Assembly (NCBI GenBank): GCA_009780015.1
Contig: WRAW01000006.1
Location: 1-55,538 of the forward strand
Source of the DNA: Defluviitaleaceae bacterium
GTDB lineage: Bacteria; Bacillota; Clostridia; Lachnospirales; WRAA01
Direction of reading: 5' to 3'
Length of the DNA stretch: 55,538 nt
Part shown: positions 1-7,097 of the stretch, one piece after another
Layout: each line of letters opens with the position of its first letter
How positions within the stretch are numbered: the stretch's first letter is position 1
Translations under genes and position numbers: made by a program
The notes under the pieces: generated by a model
What the model was told of the DNA's origin: nothing
What the model saw: the letters and a program-made list of their open reading frames with translations, nothing else
Databases searched by the model: none

Positions 1-77
1 ACGCGGCGTCGCCGCTTCCTAGATTGGCAAAAAATCGCCTCTTCTAGCCATCATTTCGGATATTGACCACAGGTTCT
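1..77. repeat. Dispersed palindromic element, copy 1 (left side cut by window edge)
   Basis: The segment reads into the conserved right half of the element: a GGCaAAAAATCGCC hairpin, the CTTCTAGCC box, a TTTCGG.TATTGA box and the terminal ACAGGTTCT. It matches the right ends of the copies ending at 6240 and 12266 almost base for base. The left half lies outside the window. Confidence 0.85.
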
Positions 78-238
78 TAAACGTAAAAAATTCGTACCGC
101 CCTTACACTCCGTGCTTGTCCTAAATTATAAATCAATATATTGTAAGCGTCAACATTATTTTGTCAAATTGGGAGAGGTTAAGTCGTAATAGTATTATGA
201 GTGATAACGGGTTCCAAGTATCAGTGCAAACAATTGTA

Positions 239-267
239 TTGACATTAACTGCTAATGATAGTATAAT
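239..267 (+). promoter_or_regulatory. Consensus sigma-A promoter for hutH
   Basis: TTGACA at 239-244 and TATAAT at 262-267 are separated by exactly 17 bp, a perfect match to the housekeeping consensus. Transcription would start near 274, giving an untranslated leader of about 58 nt before hutH. The rest of 78-238 is AT-rich and I see nothing else in it. Confidence 0.9.
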
Positions 268-331
268 TACATAATTATACTGCTGATAAATTGGTCACTA
301 TGTACAAGAGCGCTGTTGCGGGAGGCTTGTT

Positions 332-1867
332 ATGAACGCCGTATTGATAGACGGAAAGAGCCTGAATCTTGAGGATGTCGTCAAGGTAGCCAGGCATGGA
401 TGCAGGGTGGAATTGACGGAGGGGGCAATGGCCTCGGTGAGGAAGTCCCGCGAATACGTTGACCGCCTTGTGCGTGAGGGCAGGGTGGTGTACGGCATTA
501 CCACAGGCTTTGGCGAGTTCAGCAAGGTGAGCATCGCTAACGAGCAGACGGAGCTGCTGCAGAAAAACTTGATTGTAAGCCACGCATGCGGTATCGGCAG
601 GCATCTGCCGGAAGACAGCGTGCGGGCGCTTATGCTGCTTAGGATAAACGCGCTGTCGCAGGGATTTTCGGGGATACGCCTGGAAACCGTGCAGGCGCTG
701 ATTGATATGCTAAATACCGGCGTCGTCCCGGCCGTACCGGAAAAGGGATCGCTTGGGGCGTCGGGGGATCTCGCGCCTTTGTCGCACATGGTTTTGCCGC
801 TGATGGGCCTGGGTGAAGCGTACATCGGAGGGGAATTGATGCCGGGGGCGAAGGCTCTTGAGCGCGCCGGGCTGACGCCCGTTGTCCTTACATCCAAGGA
901 AGGCTTGGCGCTTATCAACGGGACTCAGGTAATGACCGGGATAGGCGCGCTGACTGTGTACGACGCGCTGAACGTGCTGAAGCTTTTCGATATCGCGGCG
1001 GCGCTGGTGGCCGAAGCGCAAAACGGCGTTACCGACGCGTATATTTCCGACATACACGAGATCAGGCCGCATCAGGGTCAGCTTGACACGGCTTCCAATA
1101 TGCTCAGGCTGCTGGAGGGCAGCGAGCGAACTACGCGCTCCGGCCAAGTCCGCGTACAGGACGCTTACAGCCTCCGCTGCGTGCCTCAGATACACGGGGC
1201 CAGCAAGGACGCCGTGCGCTACGTACACGGCAAGGTCGCGGTCGAGATGAATTCTGTTACCGATAATCCAATAATACTAGCGGACAAGGACATGGCCATT
1301 TCAGGTGGTAATTTCCACGGACAGCCGGTAGCCCTAAGCTTTGACTTTTTAGGCATAGCTTTGGCAGAGCTCGCAAACGTATCCGAAAGACGGATCGAGC
1401 GGCTCGTAAACCCGGCACTCAGTGGGTTACCGGCTTTTTTGACCAGACAGGGCGGGCTTCACTCGGGCTTTATGATTGCCCAGTATTCCGCCGCCGCCCT
1501 TGTTTCCGAAAACAAGGTGCTGGCGCACCCCGCCAGCGTAGATTCCATCCCGTCCTCAGCCGGGCAAGAGGACCATGTCAGCATGGGAACCATCGCAGCC
1601 AGAAAGGCTCGGGAAATCTACTTCAACACCAGCCGCGTCCTTGCGATCGAGCTGGTTGCGGCTGCACAGGCCATCGATCTGAACGAAAAGTACCAGGGCA
1701 GGAAGCTTGGAAAGGGAACCCAGGCGGCGTATGATACGATCCGTTCCGTTACGGATACCGTCGTCAATGACAGGGAACTTTACCTGGACTTCGAGAAGGT
1801 CGCTGCGCTTGTCGACTCGAACAGGATTGTCGAGGCGGTAGAAGCAGTTGTGGGAGAGCTTGCATAG
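332..1867 (+). CDS. hutH: Histidine ammonia-lyase
   Basis: The enzyme deaminates L-histidine to trans-urocanate and ammonia, the first step of histidine breakdown in the cytoplasm. The 511-residue length is normal for the family. The Ala-Ser-Gly triad that cyclises to the MIO cofactor is visible at residues 143-145 inside GSLGASGDLAPLSH, and the active-site tyrosine is Y54 in the VYGITTGFG motif. The ATG has a GGGAGG ribosome site six bases upstream. A perfect promoter lies about 90 bp upstream. No hutU, hutI or hutG is nearby; the next gene is a transporter. The stop codon TAG overlaps the first bases of a palindromic element. Confidence 0.97.
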   Translation: MNAVLIDGKSLNLEDVVKVARHGCRVELTEGAMASVRKSREYVDRLVREGRVVYGITTGFGEFSKVSIANEQTELLQKNLIVSHACGIGRHLPEDSVRALMLLRINALSQGFSGIRLETVQALIDMLNTGVVPAVPEKGSLGASGDLAPLSHMVLPLMGLGEAYIGGELMPGAKALERAGLTPVVLTSKEGLALINGTQVMTGIGALTVYDALNVLKLFDIAAALVAEAQNGVTDAYISDIHEIRPHQGQLDTASNMLRLLEGSERTTRSGQVRVQDAYSLRCVPQIHGASKDAVRYVHGKVAVEMNSVTDNPIILADKDMAISGGNFHGQPVALSFDFLGIALAELANVSERRIERLVNPALSGLPAFLTRQGGLHSGFMIAQYSAAALVSENKVLAHPASVDSIPSSAGQEDHVSMGTIAARKAREIYFNTSRVLAIELVAAAQAIDLNEKYQGRKLGKGTQAAYDTIRSVTDTVVNDRELYLDFEKVAALVDSNRIVEAVEAVVGELA

Positions 1868-2040
1868 TGTTCCATCCGGCTTAAAACCGTAGTATCTTTG
1901 CGGTCAATTTTCTACTATGTGTCGTCAGCGGGCACGCGTCCACCCCACGAAGCCAAAGATGGGCTTTGCGGGGGTCGCTTCCTGGCCTGGCGAAAAATTT
2001 CCGCGTAAGTCTACTCTGCTTTTAAACCGGATGAAACACT
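1866..2040. repeat. Dispersed palindromic element, copy 2 (AGTGTT-ended subtype)
   Basis: The ends AGTGTTCCATCCGGCTTAAA and, in reverse complement, AGTGTTTCATCCGGTTTAAA form an inverted repeat. The interior has the family's CCCCACGAAGCC...GGGCTTTGCGGGG hairpin and a GGCGAAAAAT box. The element starts inside the hutH stop codon and ends a few bases before the ribosome site of the transporter gene, so it fills the intercistronic spacer. Confidence 0.85.
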
Positions 2041-2058
2041 AGGATTGGAGGTAATCTT

Positions 2059-3414
2059 ATGAATCCGGTGGTAGTTTCTGTTGTTGTGCTTACAGCGCTT
2101 TGTTTATTGAAGTTTAACATTATAATCGCGATAATATTATCCGCTGTGCTGGCCGGATTAATGGCGGGCATGGACATGAACACGATCATGATAGCGTTCA
2201 TAGGCGGAGAGATCGATGGGGTTCGGTACGGGGGAATGGCCGGTTCCAACCAGGTCGCGCTGTCGTATATATTGCTGGGCGCTCTGGCGTACGGCATATC
2301 GGGAACGGGGCTTGCGGCCAAGTTCGCGGATGTGCTCGAAAGGGTATTCGGCAAGACGGGCAAGTGGTTTGTCGTTATACTGGCGGGAGTCGCCAGCCTG
2401 TCTCAGAACGTAATACCGATCCATATCGCGTTTATCCCGATATTGATTCCGCCGCTGCTGTACCTCATGAACAGAATGAAGATTGACCGGCGCGCGGCTG
2501 CCTGTGCGCTTACATACGGTCTTAAAGCTCCTTACATGCTTGTTCCGATGGGCTTCGGCATTATATTTCACGGCATAGTTTCCGGCAACATGACCGCTAA
2601 TGGCATGGAAATATACGCCGGCGAGATCTGGTCGGCGGCAATATTGCCGGCAATTGGTATGACGGTGGGGCTGTTTGTCGCCATATTTATAACTTACAGG
2701 AAGGATCGCCACTATGAAGACCTGCCGCTAATCGGTATGCCCGAGGCTGACGAAGAGTCCAAGAAAGGCTTCACAATCCGTCACTGGGGCGCGCTCGTCG
2801 GCGCGCTTGCGGCCTTTGCCACACAGATGATTCTTCGTTTTATCACAGGAACTAGCGCGATGTGGGCGCTGCCGCTTGGCGCGACTATCGGTATACTCAT
2901 AATGGTCGCCACAGGAGCGATCAGGTACAAGGAATTTGACAAGACGCTCAAGGGCGGTATTGGTCTGATGGGCTTTATCGCGTTCATCATGCTGGTGGCG
3001 TCGGGCTACGGTTCGGTTATGAGCGCCACGGGCGGCGTCGATTCCCTTGTTGAATGGGCTCTTGGCGTGGTAGGCAACAACAGGCTTGGGGCGATCATCG
3101 CCATGCAGTTCGTTGGGCTGCTCATAACAATGGGCATCGGTACGTCATTTGGGACAATACCCATCATTGCGGCGATATTTGTGCCGTTTTGTCTGGCGAT
3201 GGGCTTCAGCCCGATGGCTACGGCCGCTCTGTTAATATCGGCCGGTGTTACGGGCGACGCGGGCACTCCGGCGTCTGACTCCACCCTCGGCCCGACGGCG
3301 GGTCTTGCGGCTGACGGTCAGCATGACCACATTTATGACACGTGTATCCCAACGTTCCTGCACTTTAATATACCTATCATTATAATGGGCACAATCGCCG
3401 CATACATCCTGTAA
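2059..3414 (+). CDS. NhaC-superfamily ion/amino-acid transporter (YuiF-like), possible histidine permease
   Basis: A 451-residue polytopic membrane protein with about ten to twelve hydrophobic segments and short loops. It resembles the NhaC/YuiF group of Na+/H+ antiporter-like carriers, including the conserved C-terminal GDAGTPASDSTLGPTAGL stretch. YuiF homologues are, to my knowledge, linked to histidine in Firmicutes by regulon studies. Its position directly after hutH supports histidine uptake, but this is inference; sodium/proton exchange is the alternative. GGAGG lies seven bases before the ATG. It is probably co-transcribed with hutH through the palindromic element and ends at a strong terminator. 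Confidence 0.8.
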   Translation: MNPVVVSVVVLTALCLLKFNIIIAIILSAVLAGLMAGMDMNTIMIAFIGGEIDGVRYGGMAGSNQVALSYILLGALAYGISGTGLAAKFADVLERVFGKTGKWFVVILAGVASLSQNVIPIHIAFIPILIPPLLYLMNRMKIDRRAAACALTYGLKAPYMLVPMGFGIIFHGIVSGNMTANGMEIYAGEIWSAAILPAIGMTVGLFVAIFITYRKDRHYEDLPLIGMPEADEESKKGFTIRHWGALVGALAAFATQMILRFITGTSAMWALPLGATIGILIMVATGAIRYKEFDKTLKGGIGLMGFIAFIMLVASGYGSVMSATGGVDSLVEWALGVVGNNRLGAIIAMQFVGLLITMGIGTSFGTIPIIAAIFVPFCLAMGFSPMATAALLISAGVTGDAGTPASDSTLGPTAGLAADGQHDHIYDTCIPTFLHFNIPIIIMGTIAAYIL

Positions 3415-3427
3415 CATGCAGAAATCT

Positions 3428-3474
3428 GGGCGCGAAGCTTTTTCGATGAAGGGTTTCGCGCCCTTTATTTTTAA
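3428..3474 (+). terminator. Rho-independent terminator after the transporter
   Basis: GGGCGCGAA at 3428-3436 pairs perfectly with TTCGCGCCC at 3455-3463 and is followed by TTTATTTTT. It lies upstream of the chosen RDD-gene start, which argues against the longer reading of that frame from 3416. Confidence 0.85.
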
Positions 3475-3487
3475 TCGGGGGCAAAAC

Positions 3488-4249
3488 ATGAATGAAGAAC
3501 TGAAAAGGGCAAGCTTTGAGAAGCGTTTGTGCGCTTTTCTTATAGATCACGTGGCCCTAACCGTATTTCTGATGATCGGGTTATTCGGTTTCGCTTGGGA
3601 TTATTTGCAGACCTCGATAGAGTATGTGTTACCTGTTTTTATGCTCGTTGTCTTGATCTGTTACTGCTCGAAAGACATATTCGGCGGAGCCGGCTTAGGA
3701 AAAAGGGTAATGGGTTTGGCCGTCAGAAGCAGCGAAGACGCTGAGTTGACGCCGTCTCCCTTCAAGCTGTTTTTAAGAAATATTCTTACCTTCGTTTGGC
3801 CGCTGGAAGTGATAATGCTCCTGTGCAGCAACGACAAAAGAAAGATTGGCGACAGAATTGCCGGGACTGATGTTTATGCCATTTCACAAAAAATCAGACC
3901 TGCGGTTGTCATTGCTGTCGTGATTTCGTTGCTTGTCGTTTTTGCATCTTCCTTGGTTCTCGTGGTAAATTCGATACTGAGGAATCATGAATCGTACATG
4001 ATTGCAATAGCCCATATAGAATCAAGCGAGGAAGTTAGAAGCATTGTCGGCGACATAACCAGATTTGGCTTTTTTACTAGTGGCAGCTTGAGCACCAACA
4101 CCAGTGGTTTTGGCGAAGCTGTGTACACAATAAGAGTTGCAGGTGAGCATAGCACAATGCGTGTGCGTGACAGCTTGATAGAACTCCCGATGAAGGCTGG
4201 GCGATTATTGGAGTTCGATATAATTGATATTAATTGCAAAGTATATTGA
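3488..4249 (+). CDS. RDD-family membrane protein with a Coa1-like extracytoplasmic tail
   Basis: About 253 residues. The N-terminal part (FEKRLCAFLIDHV, then GLGKRVMGLAVR, then the DRIAGTDVY motif) is a typical RDD domain with three hydrophobic helices. A fourth membrane segment near residues 140-165 leads into a C-terminal domain of about 85 residues resembling the Coa1 fold seen after RDD or DUF4190-type membrane domains in Firmicutes. The function is unknown; RDD proteins are often suggested to be transporters. The frame is open from 3416, but that start lies in a terminator, while the ATG at 3488 has GGGGGC just upstream. Confidence 0.75.
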   Translation: MNEELKRASFEKRLCAFLIDHVALTVFLMIGLFGFAWDYLQTSIEYVLPVFMLVVLICYCSKDIFGGAGLGKRVMGLAVRSSEDAELTPSPFKLFLRNILTFVWPLEVIMLLCSNDKRKIGDRIAGTDVYAISQKIRPAVVIAVVISLLVVFASSLVLVVNSILRNHESYMIAIAHIESSEEVRSIVGDITRFGFFTSGSLSTNTSGFGEAVYTIRVAGEHSTMRVRDSLIELPMKAGRLLEFDIIDINCKVY

Positions 4250-4250
4250 A

Positions 4251-4284
4251 TTAGGCCAAAGATACGCTCTTCGGTCTAATTTTT
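4251..4284 (+). terminator. Terminator between convergent RDD and cca genes
   Basis: TTAGGCC at 4251-4257 pairs with GGTCTAA at 4273-4279 (one G-T pair), with AGA/TCT extending the stem, followed by TTTTT. It overlaps the last codon of cca on the other strand. Confidence 0.6.
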
Positions 4285-5502
4285 GCCTGCGAAACGCAGC
4301 GCCAGCGATTTCAGTTGGTCGGGATGGTTTTGGGAGGGGTCTTTGCAGACCTCATCCAGGAGGTAGTTTAGAATTGCGCCTATTTGTGCGCCTTCGGCAA
4401 GGCCGAGCTGCTTTAGTATGTTTCCGTCAATGGTCAGGGCGCTGATCGTGTAGGCGTCGTTGTTTTCGTGGATACGTGTTATTTGGCTGTGAACTTCGTC
4501 GATTTCGTGCAGTGATTGGGCATTGGCGGATTCTTCCGCGACTATGCGCTGCAGATACAGAATGTTTTTCAGGCAATCGCGCCCGAAAACGCCGAGTGAT
4601 CTGCGCACGCTGTACGCGTCTGCGCCAAATGCTTGGTTTATGCCGCGTACAAGGGTGCGTACGGTTTTTAGCGTAAGGTTGTCGAACTTTAGGAGCTTGA
4701 GCAGCCGTATGACTTCGGCGTCGCAAAGCCGCATGAAGAGTAGGCTCAGCCGGTTGTGAGGGTTGGCGTCGCAGGCGGCGACAAGCGGCCGGATATGGCG
4801 GAAGGTTGCGGAGAAGAGGGGCAGGCTCGGCGGATCGACGGCCTGCCATAGGCCGGTAGTCAGCAGGTCGGCAAATCTGTCGCTGCCGCCGGATACAAGG
4901 AGCTTTATAAATTCGACGCGGACGCGTTCGGGCGAGACGTTGGCAAGTGTGTGCGCGTGCTGCCGGATGGCGTCAAATGTGGCGGGTTCTACCGCAAAAC
5001 CAAGCTGAGCAGAGAAGCGCACGGCGCGCAACATCCGCAGCGCGTCTTCTCCGAAGCGCTGTGATGGATCGCCAACGCAGCGTATGCAACCGGACATGAT
5101 GTCGGCGGCGCCGCCGAATGGGTCGATGAAACCGACGTCAGGGTGGTAGGCTACGGCGTTCATGGTGAAGTCGCGGCGCGATAGGTCGTCGCGCAGCGAT
5201 GTTGTAAAGGTGACATGGCTTGGGCGGCGGTTGTCCAGGTATTCACCGTCTTGACGGAAGGTCGTGACTTCGTAGGAGCGGCTGCCAAGAAGGACTGTGA
5301 CTGTGCCGTGTGCAATTCCCGTGTCTACGGTGCGGCGAAACAGCGCCTTGACCTGGCTGGGTGTGGCGGAGGTCGTGATGTCGAAATCTTCGGGCGTTCG
5401 ACCCATCAGCGCGTCGCGTACGCAACCCCCGACCACATAGGCTTCGTGGCCGCCGTTGTTCAGCGTGGCAATAAGGTCTGCGACGTTATTTGGGAGCCGC
5501 AT
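4276..5502 (-). CDS. cca: CCA-adding enzyme (tRNA nucleotidyltransferase), class II
   Basis: Adds or repairs the 3' CCA of tRNA in the cytoplasm using CTP and ATP. At 408 residues it is normal for the bacterial class II family. Motif A, GGCVRD at 25-30, is followed by the catalytic DFD at 39-41. RRDFTMNA at 109-116 is the second head motif, and the GEDALRMLRAVRFSAQ neck motif follows near residue 150. There is no HD phosphohydrolase domain. Its start overlaps the stop of the small membrane-protein gene upstream, so the two are translationally coupled in the 6809-4276 operon. Confidence 0.95.
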   Translation of the reverse strand: MRLPNNVADLIATLNNGGHEAYVVGGCVRDALMGRTPEDFDITTSATPSQVKALFRRTVDTGIAHGTVTVLLGSRSYEVTTFRQDGEYLDNRRPSHVTFTTSLRDDLSRRDFTMNAVAYHPDVGFIDPFGGAADIMSGCIRCVGDPSQRFGEDALRMLRAVRFSAQLGFAVEPATFDAIRQHAHTLANVSPERVRVEFIKLLVSGGSDRFADLLTTGLWQAVDPPSLPLFSATFRHIRPLVAACDANPHNRLSLLFMRLCDAEVIRLLKLLKFDNLTLKTVRTLVRGINQAFGADAYSVRRSLGVFGRDCLKNILYLQRIVAEESANAQSLHEIDEVHSQITRIHENNDAYTISALTIDGNILKQLGLAEGAQIGAILNYLLDEVCKDPSQNHPDQLKSLALRFAGKN

Positions 5503-5957
5503 TATTTGAAGGGATTAAGGCGGGACAAGAAGGATGTATTACCGCTCTTGCCCTTTCTCTGAGCCATTTCTTCCGCTGATTTTCTGCCCTTGAAGTCTAC
5601 GATGTAAATTCCGGCCACGTCAACATTGACCTGCTTTTGCAGCGGAATTGCCTCGTAGACCTTGGGATCGCACATGAACGTCATTATCTGCGCACCAACC
5701 TTGGCTTTTACGAAGGGCATCTTCATAATTTTGGCGCGCCTGGGCATGTTATCGGACACGACTTTCGGCAGGCTTGCCTCGGAGGGGCGGCACTTCTTCT
5801 TGTCAATTGTAAATATGGCCATGCTTTGCTTTGTCTGGTCAATCATTTTTTGCTGTTCGACCATCTTTGTGGACGACCAGCGGTTGAGGAAGTAAAGGCC
5901 GACGAATATTGCGATAAGTACTACGGTTACGATTAATAAGATGTCTAGCCAAGGCAA
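5502..5957 (-). CDS. Small membrane-anchored protein, function unknown
   Basis: About 151 residues: one N-terminal membrane helix (LDILLIVTVVLIAIFVGLYFL), then a basic soluble region rich in Lys and ending in NPFK. I do not recognise a family with certainty. The frame can open at a GTG at 5966, but that codon overlaps the AAGGAG ribosome site. The TTG at 5957 sits eight bases after AAGGAG and is the better start. Two cysteines (KKKC and FMCDP) are present. The gene overlaps cca and lies one palindromic element downstream of the flavoprotein gene. Confidence 0.7.
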   Translation of the reverse strand: MPWLDILLIVTVVLIAIFVGLYFLNRWSSTKMVEQQKMIDQTKQSMAIFTIDKKKCRPSEASLPKVVSDNMPRRAKIMKMPFVKAKVGAQIMTFMCDPKVYEAIPLQKQVNVDVAGIYIVDFKGRKSAEEMAQRKGKSGNTSFLSRLNPFK

Positions 5958-5987
5958 GCGGATCACTCCTTATTGGGGTTAGGTTTT

Positions 5988-6240
5988 AGAACCTGCATTC
6001 AATGACGCTCAACGCCGTCTAGAAGGTCAATTTTCCGCCACAGTCCACCCCATAAAGCCAAAACCGGGCTTTATGGGGACCCCGGGTCGTCAGTGGCTCC
6101 TAGCGTACCACTGCGGGTACGCTCAGTCCACCCCACGAAGCCAAAACCGGGCTTCGCGGGGACCCCGGGCGTCGCCACTTCCTAGATTGGCGAAAAATCG
6201 CCGCTTCTAGCCGACATTTCGGTTATTGAATACAGGTTCT
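5988..6240. repeat. Dispersed palindromic element, copy 3 (complete)
   Basis: Begins AGAACCTGCATTCAATGACG and ends with the complement of AGAACCTGTATTCAATAACC. Complementarity continues inward through the CTAGAAG boxes for nearly 50 bp. The interior holds a CCCCATAAAGCC/GGGCTTTATGGGG hairpin, a GCGTACC/GGGTACGC hairpin, a CCCCACGAAGCC/GGGCTTCGCGGGG hairpin and a GGCGA/TCGCC hairpin. It spans exactly from the flavoprotein stop codon to just before the next gene's ribosome site. Confidence 0.9.
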
Positions 6241-6809
6241 TATGATGCGGGTCTTTCGCTTAGTTTCGCGGCAAGTTCTATGACTTCACGCCGGACGGCT
6301 TCGTCTTCGTAGACTGGAAGGGTGTCGGTTTTCCAGGCTATGACGGTTCCAAGCAATTCGGCGTTGTTGAGTTTTAGGAGCATTTTGGAGGAGGCCAGAG
6401 CCGCTTCGGGGCCGTACTTGCTGGGGTCGAAGCCGCCAAGGTTCAGAATTATTGCGCCGTGTTTGGGTTTTAGCGATACGCTTTCGCGGCGGATATTGCG
6501 CGCCGCGAAGATCAGTTGAAAGCGGCTGAGGATGTTGAGCATGGGCCCGGGGAGGGCGGCGAAGTATATGGGCGCGGATATGACAATATTGTCAAAGGTG
6601 TTCATAGCGTCGTAAACGATGTCCATGTCGTCGATGATACTGCATCCGAATGTATGTGTGCAGTACTTGCAGTCAACGCACGGCGAAAGGTTTGCGCTAA
6701 AAGAACTCAGCGTTGTGACATCGCCGGACATGTGCTGTTTGAACAGGTTTTCGAGAAAGGCGGTCTGACCCGTGGGGTTGGGCGCGCCGGAGATTAGAAG
6801 GGTTTTCAT
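6240..6809 (-). CDS. Flavodoxin-fold NAD(P)H/FMN reductase of the iron-sulfur flavoprotein type
   Basis: About 189 residues. The N-terminus, MKTLLISGAPNPTGQT, is the FMN phosphate loop of the NADPH-dependent FMN reductase family. A cysteine motif C-x2-C-x2-C-x5-C (around residues 45-56) precedes SIIDDMD, as in iron-sulfur flavoproteins and related COG0655 proteins, so a [4Fe-4S] cluster is possible. The role is probably electron transfer or redox and xenobiotic reduction. The ATG at 6809 has AAGGAG eight bases upstream; the longer frame to 6875 would run into the promoter. The stop codon's last base is the first base of a palindromic element. Confidence 0.8.
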   Translation of the reverse strand: MKTLLISGAPNPTGQTAFLENLFKQHMSGDVTTLSSFSANLSPCVDCKYCTHTFGCSIIDDMDIVYDAMNTFDNIVISAPIYFAALPGPMLNILSRFQLIFAARNIRRESVSLKPKHGAIILNLGGFDPSKYGPEAALASSKMLLKLNNAELLGTVIAWKTDTLPVYEDEAVRREVIELAAKLSERPAS

Positions 6810-6823
6810 GCGGTGGGCTCCTT

Positions 6824-6872
6824 GGTATGTTTGTACGCATACCATTCTAGCACTTTTTTCCGCAATAGTAAA
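6824..6872 (-). promoter_or_regulatory. Promoter and probable operator of the flavoprotein operon
   Basis: Reading the minus strand, TTTACT (6872-6867) and TAGAAT (6849-6844) are spaced 17 bp. Immediately downstream, GGTATG and CATACC arms at 6824-6829 and 6838-6843 form an inverted repeat over the expected start site. Such a position suits a repressor site, for example of an HxlR-type redox regulator, but the regulator is not in this window. Confidence 0.6.
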
Positions 6873-6914
6873 CACTGAAATTAAACGGTAAAATTAATTC
6901 GACGCCGACACCGC

Positions 6915-7022
6915 TATAGTAATATGCCTCTCAAACAGTAACACGCGTCGGGGTAAACAGCGGGAAATCTCCCGATTTCCCGCACCCCTCCTTTGTTACT
7001 GTTTCGAGGTCACATTACTATA
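6915..7022. repeat. Isolated palindromic element, unrelated to the main family
   Basis: The outer arms TATAGTAATATGCCTC..AAACAGTAACA and their near complement at 6993-7022 enclose a perfect 10-bp hairpin, GCGGGAAATC/GATTTCCCGC (6960-6983). GGGGT/ACCCC arms flank that hairpin. It lies between the flavoprotein promoter and the SLH gene terminator. No coding potential is seen. Confidence 0.65.
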
Positions 7023-7051
7023 AAAGCTGTGGAAACGTCGATATGTGTAAA

Positions 7052-7082
7052 TTTAAAAACCCCGCAACGCTAGATTGCGGGG
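7052..7082 (-). terminator. Rho-independent terminator of the SLH protein gene
   Basis: CCCCGCAA (7060-7067) pairs perfectly with TTGCGGGG (7075-7082). On the minus strand the stem is followed by TTTTTAAATTT. It starts 16 bp after the stop codon. Confidence 0.9.
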
Positions 7083-7097
7083 TAGTTGTGGTATGAG

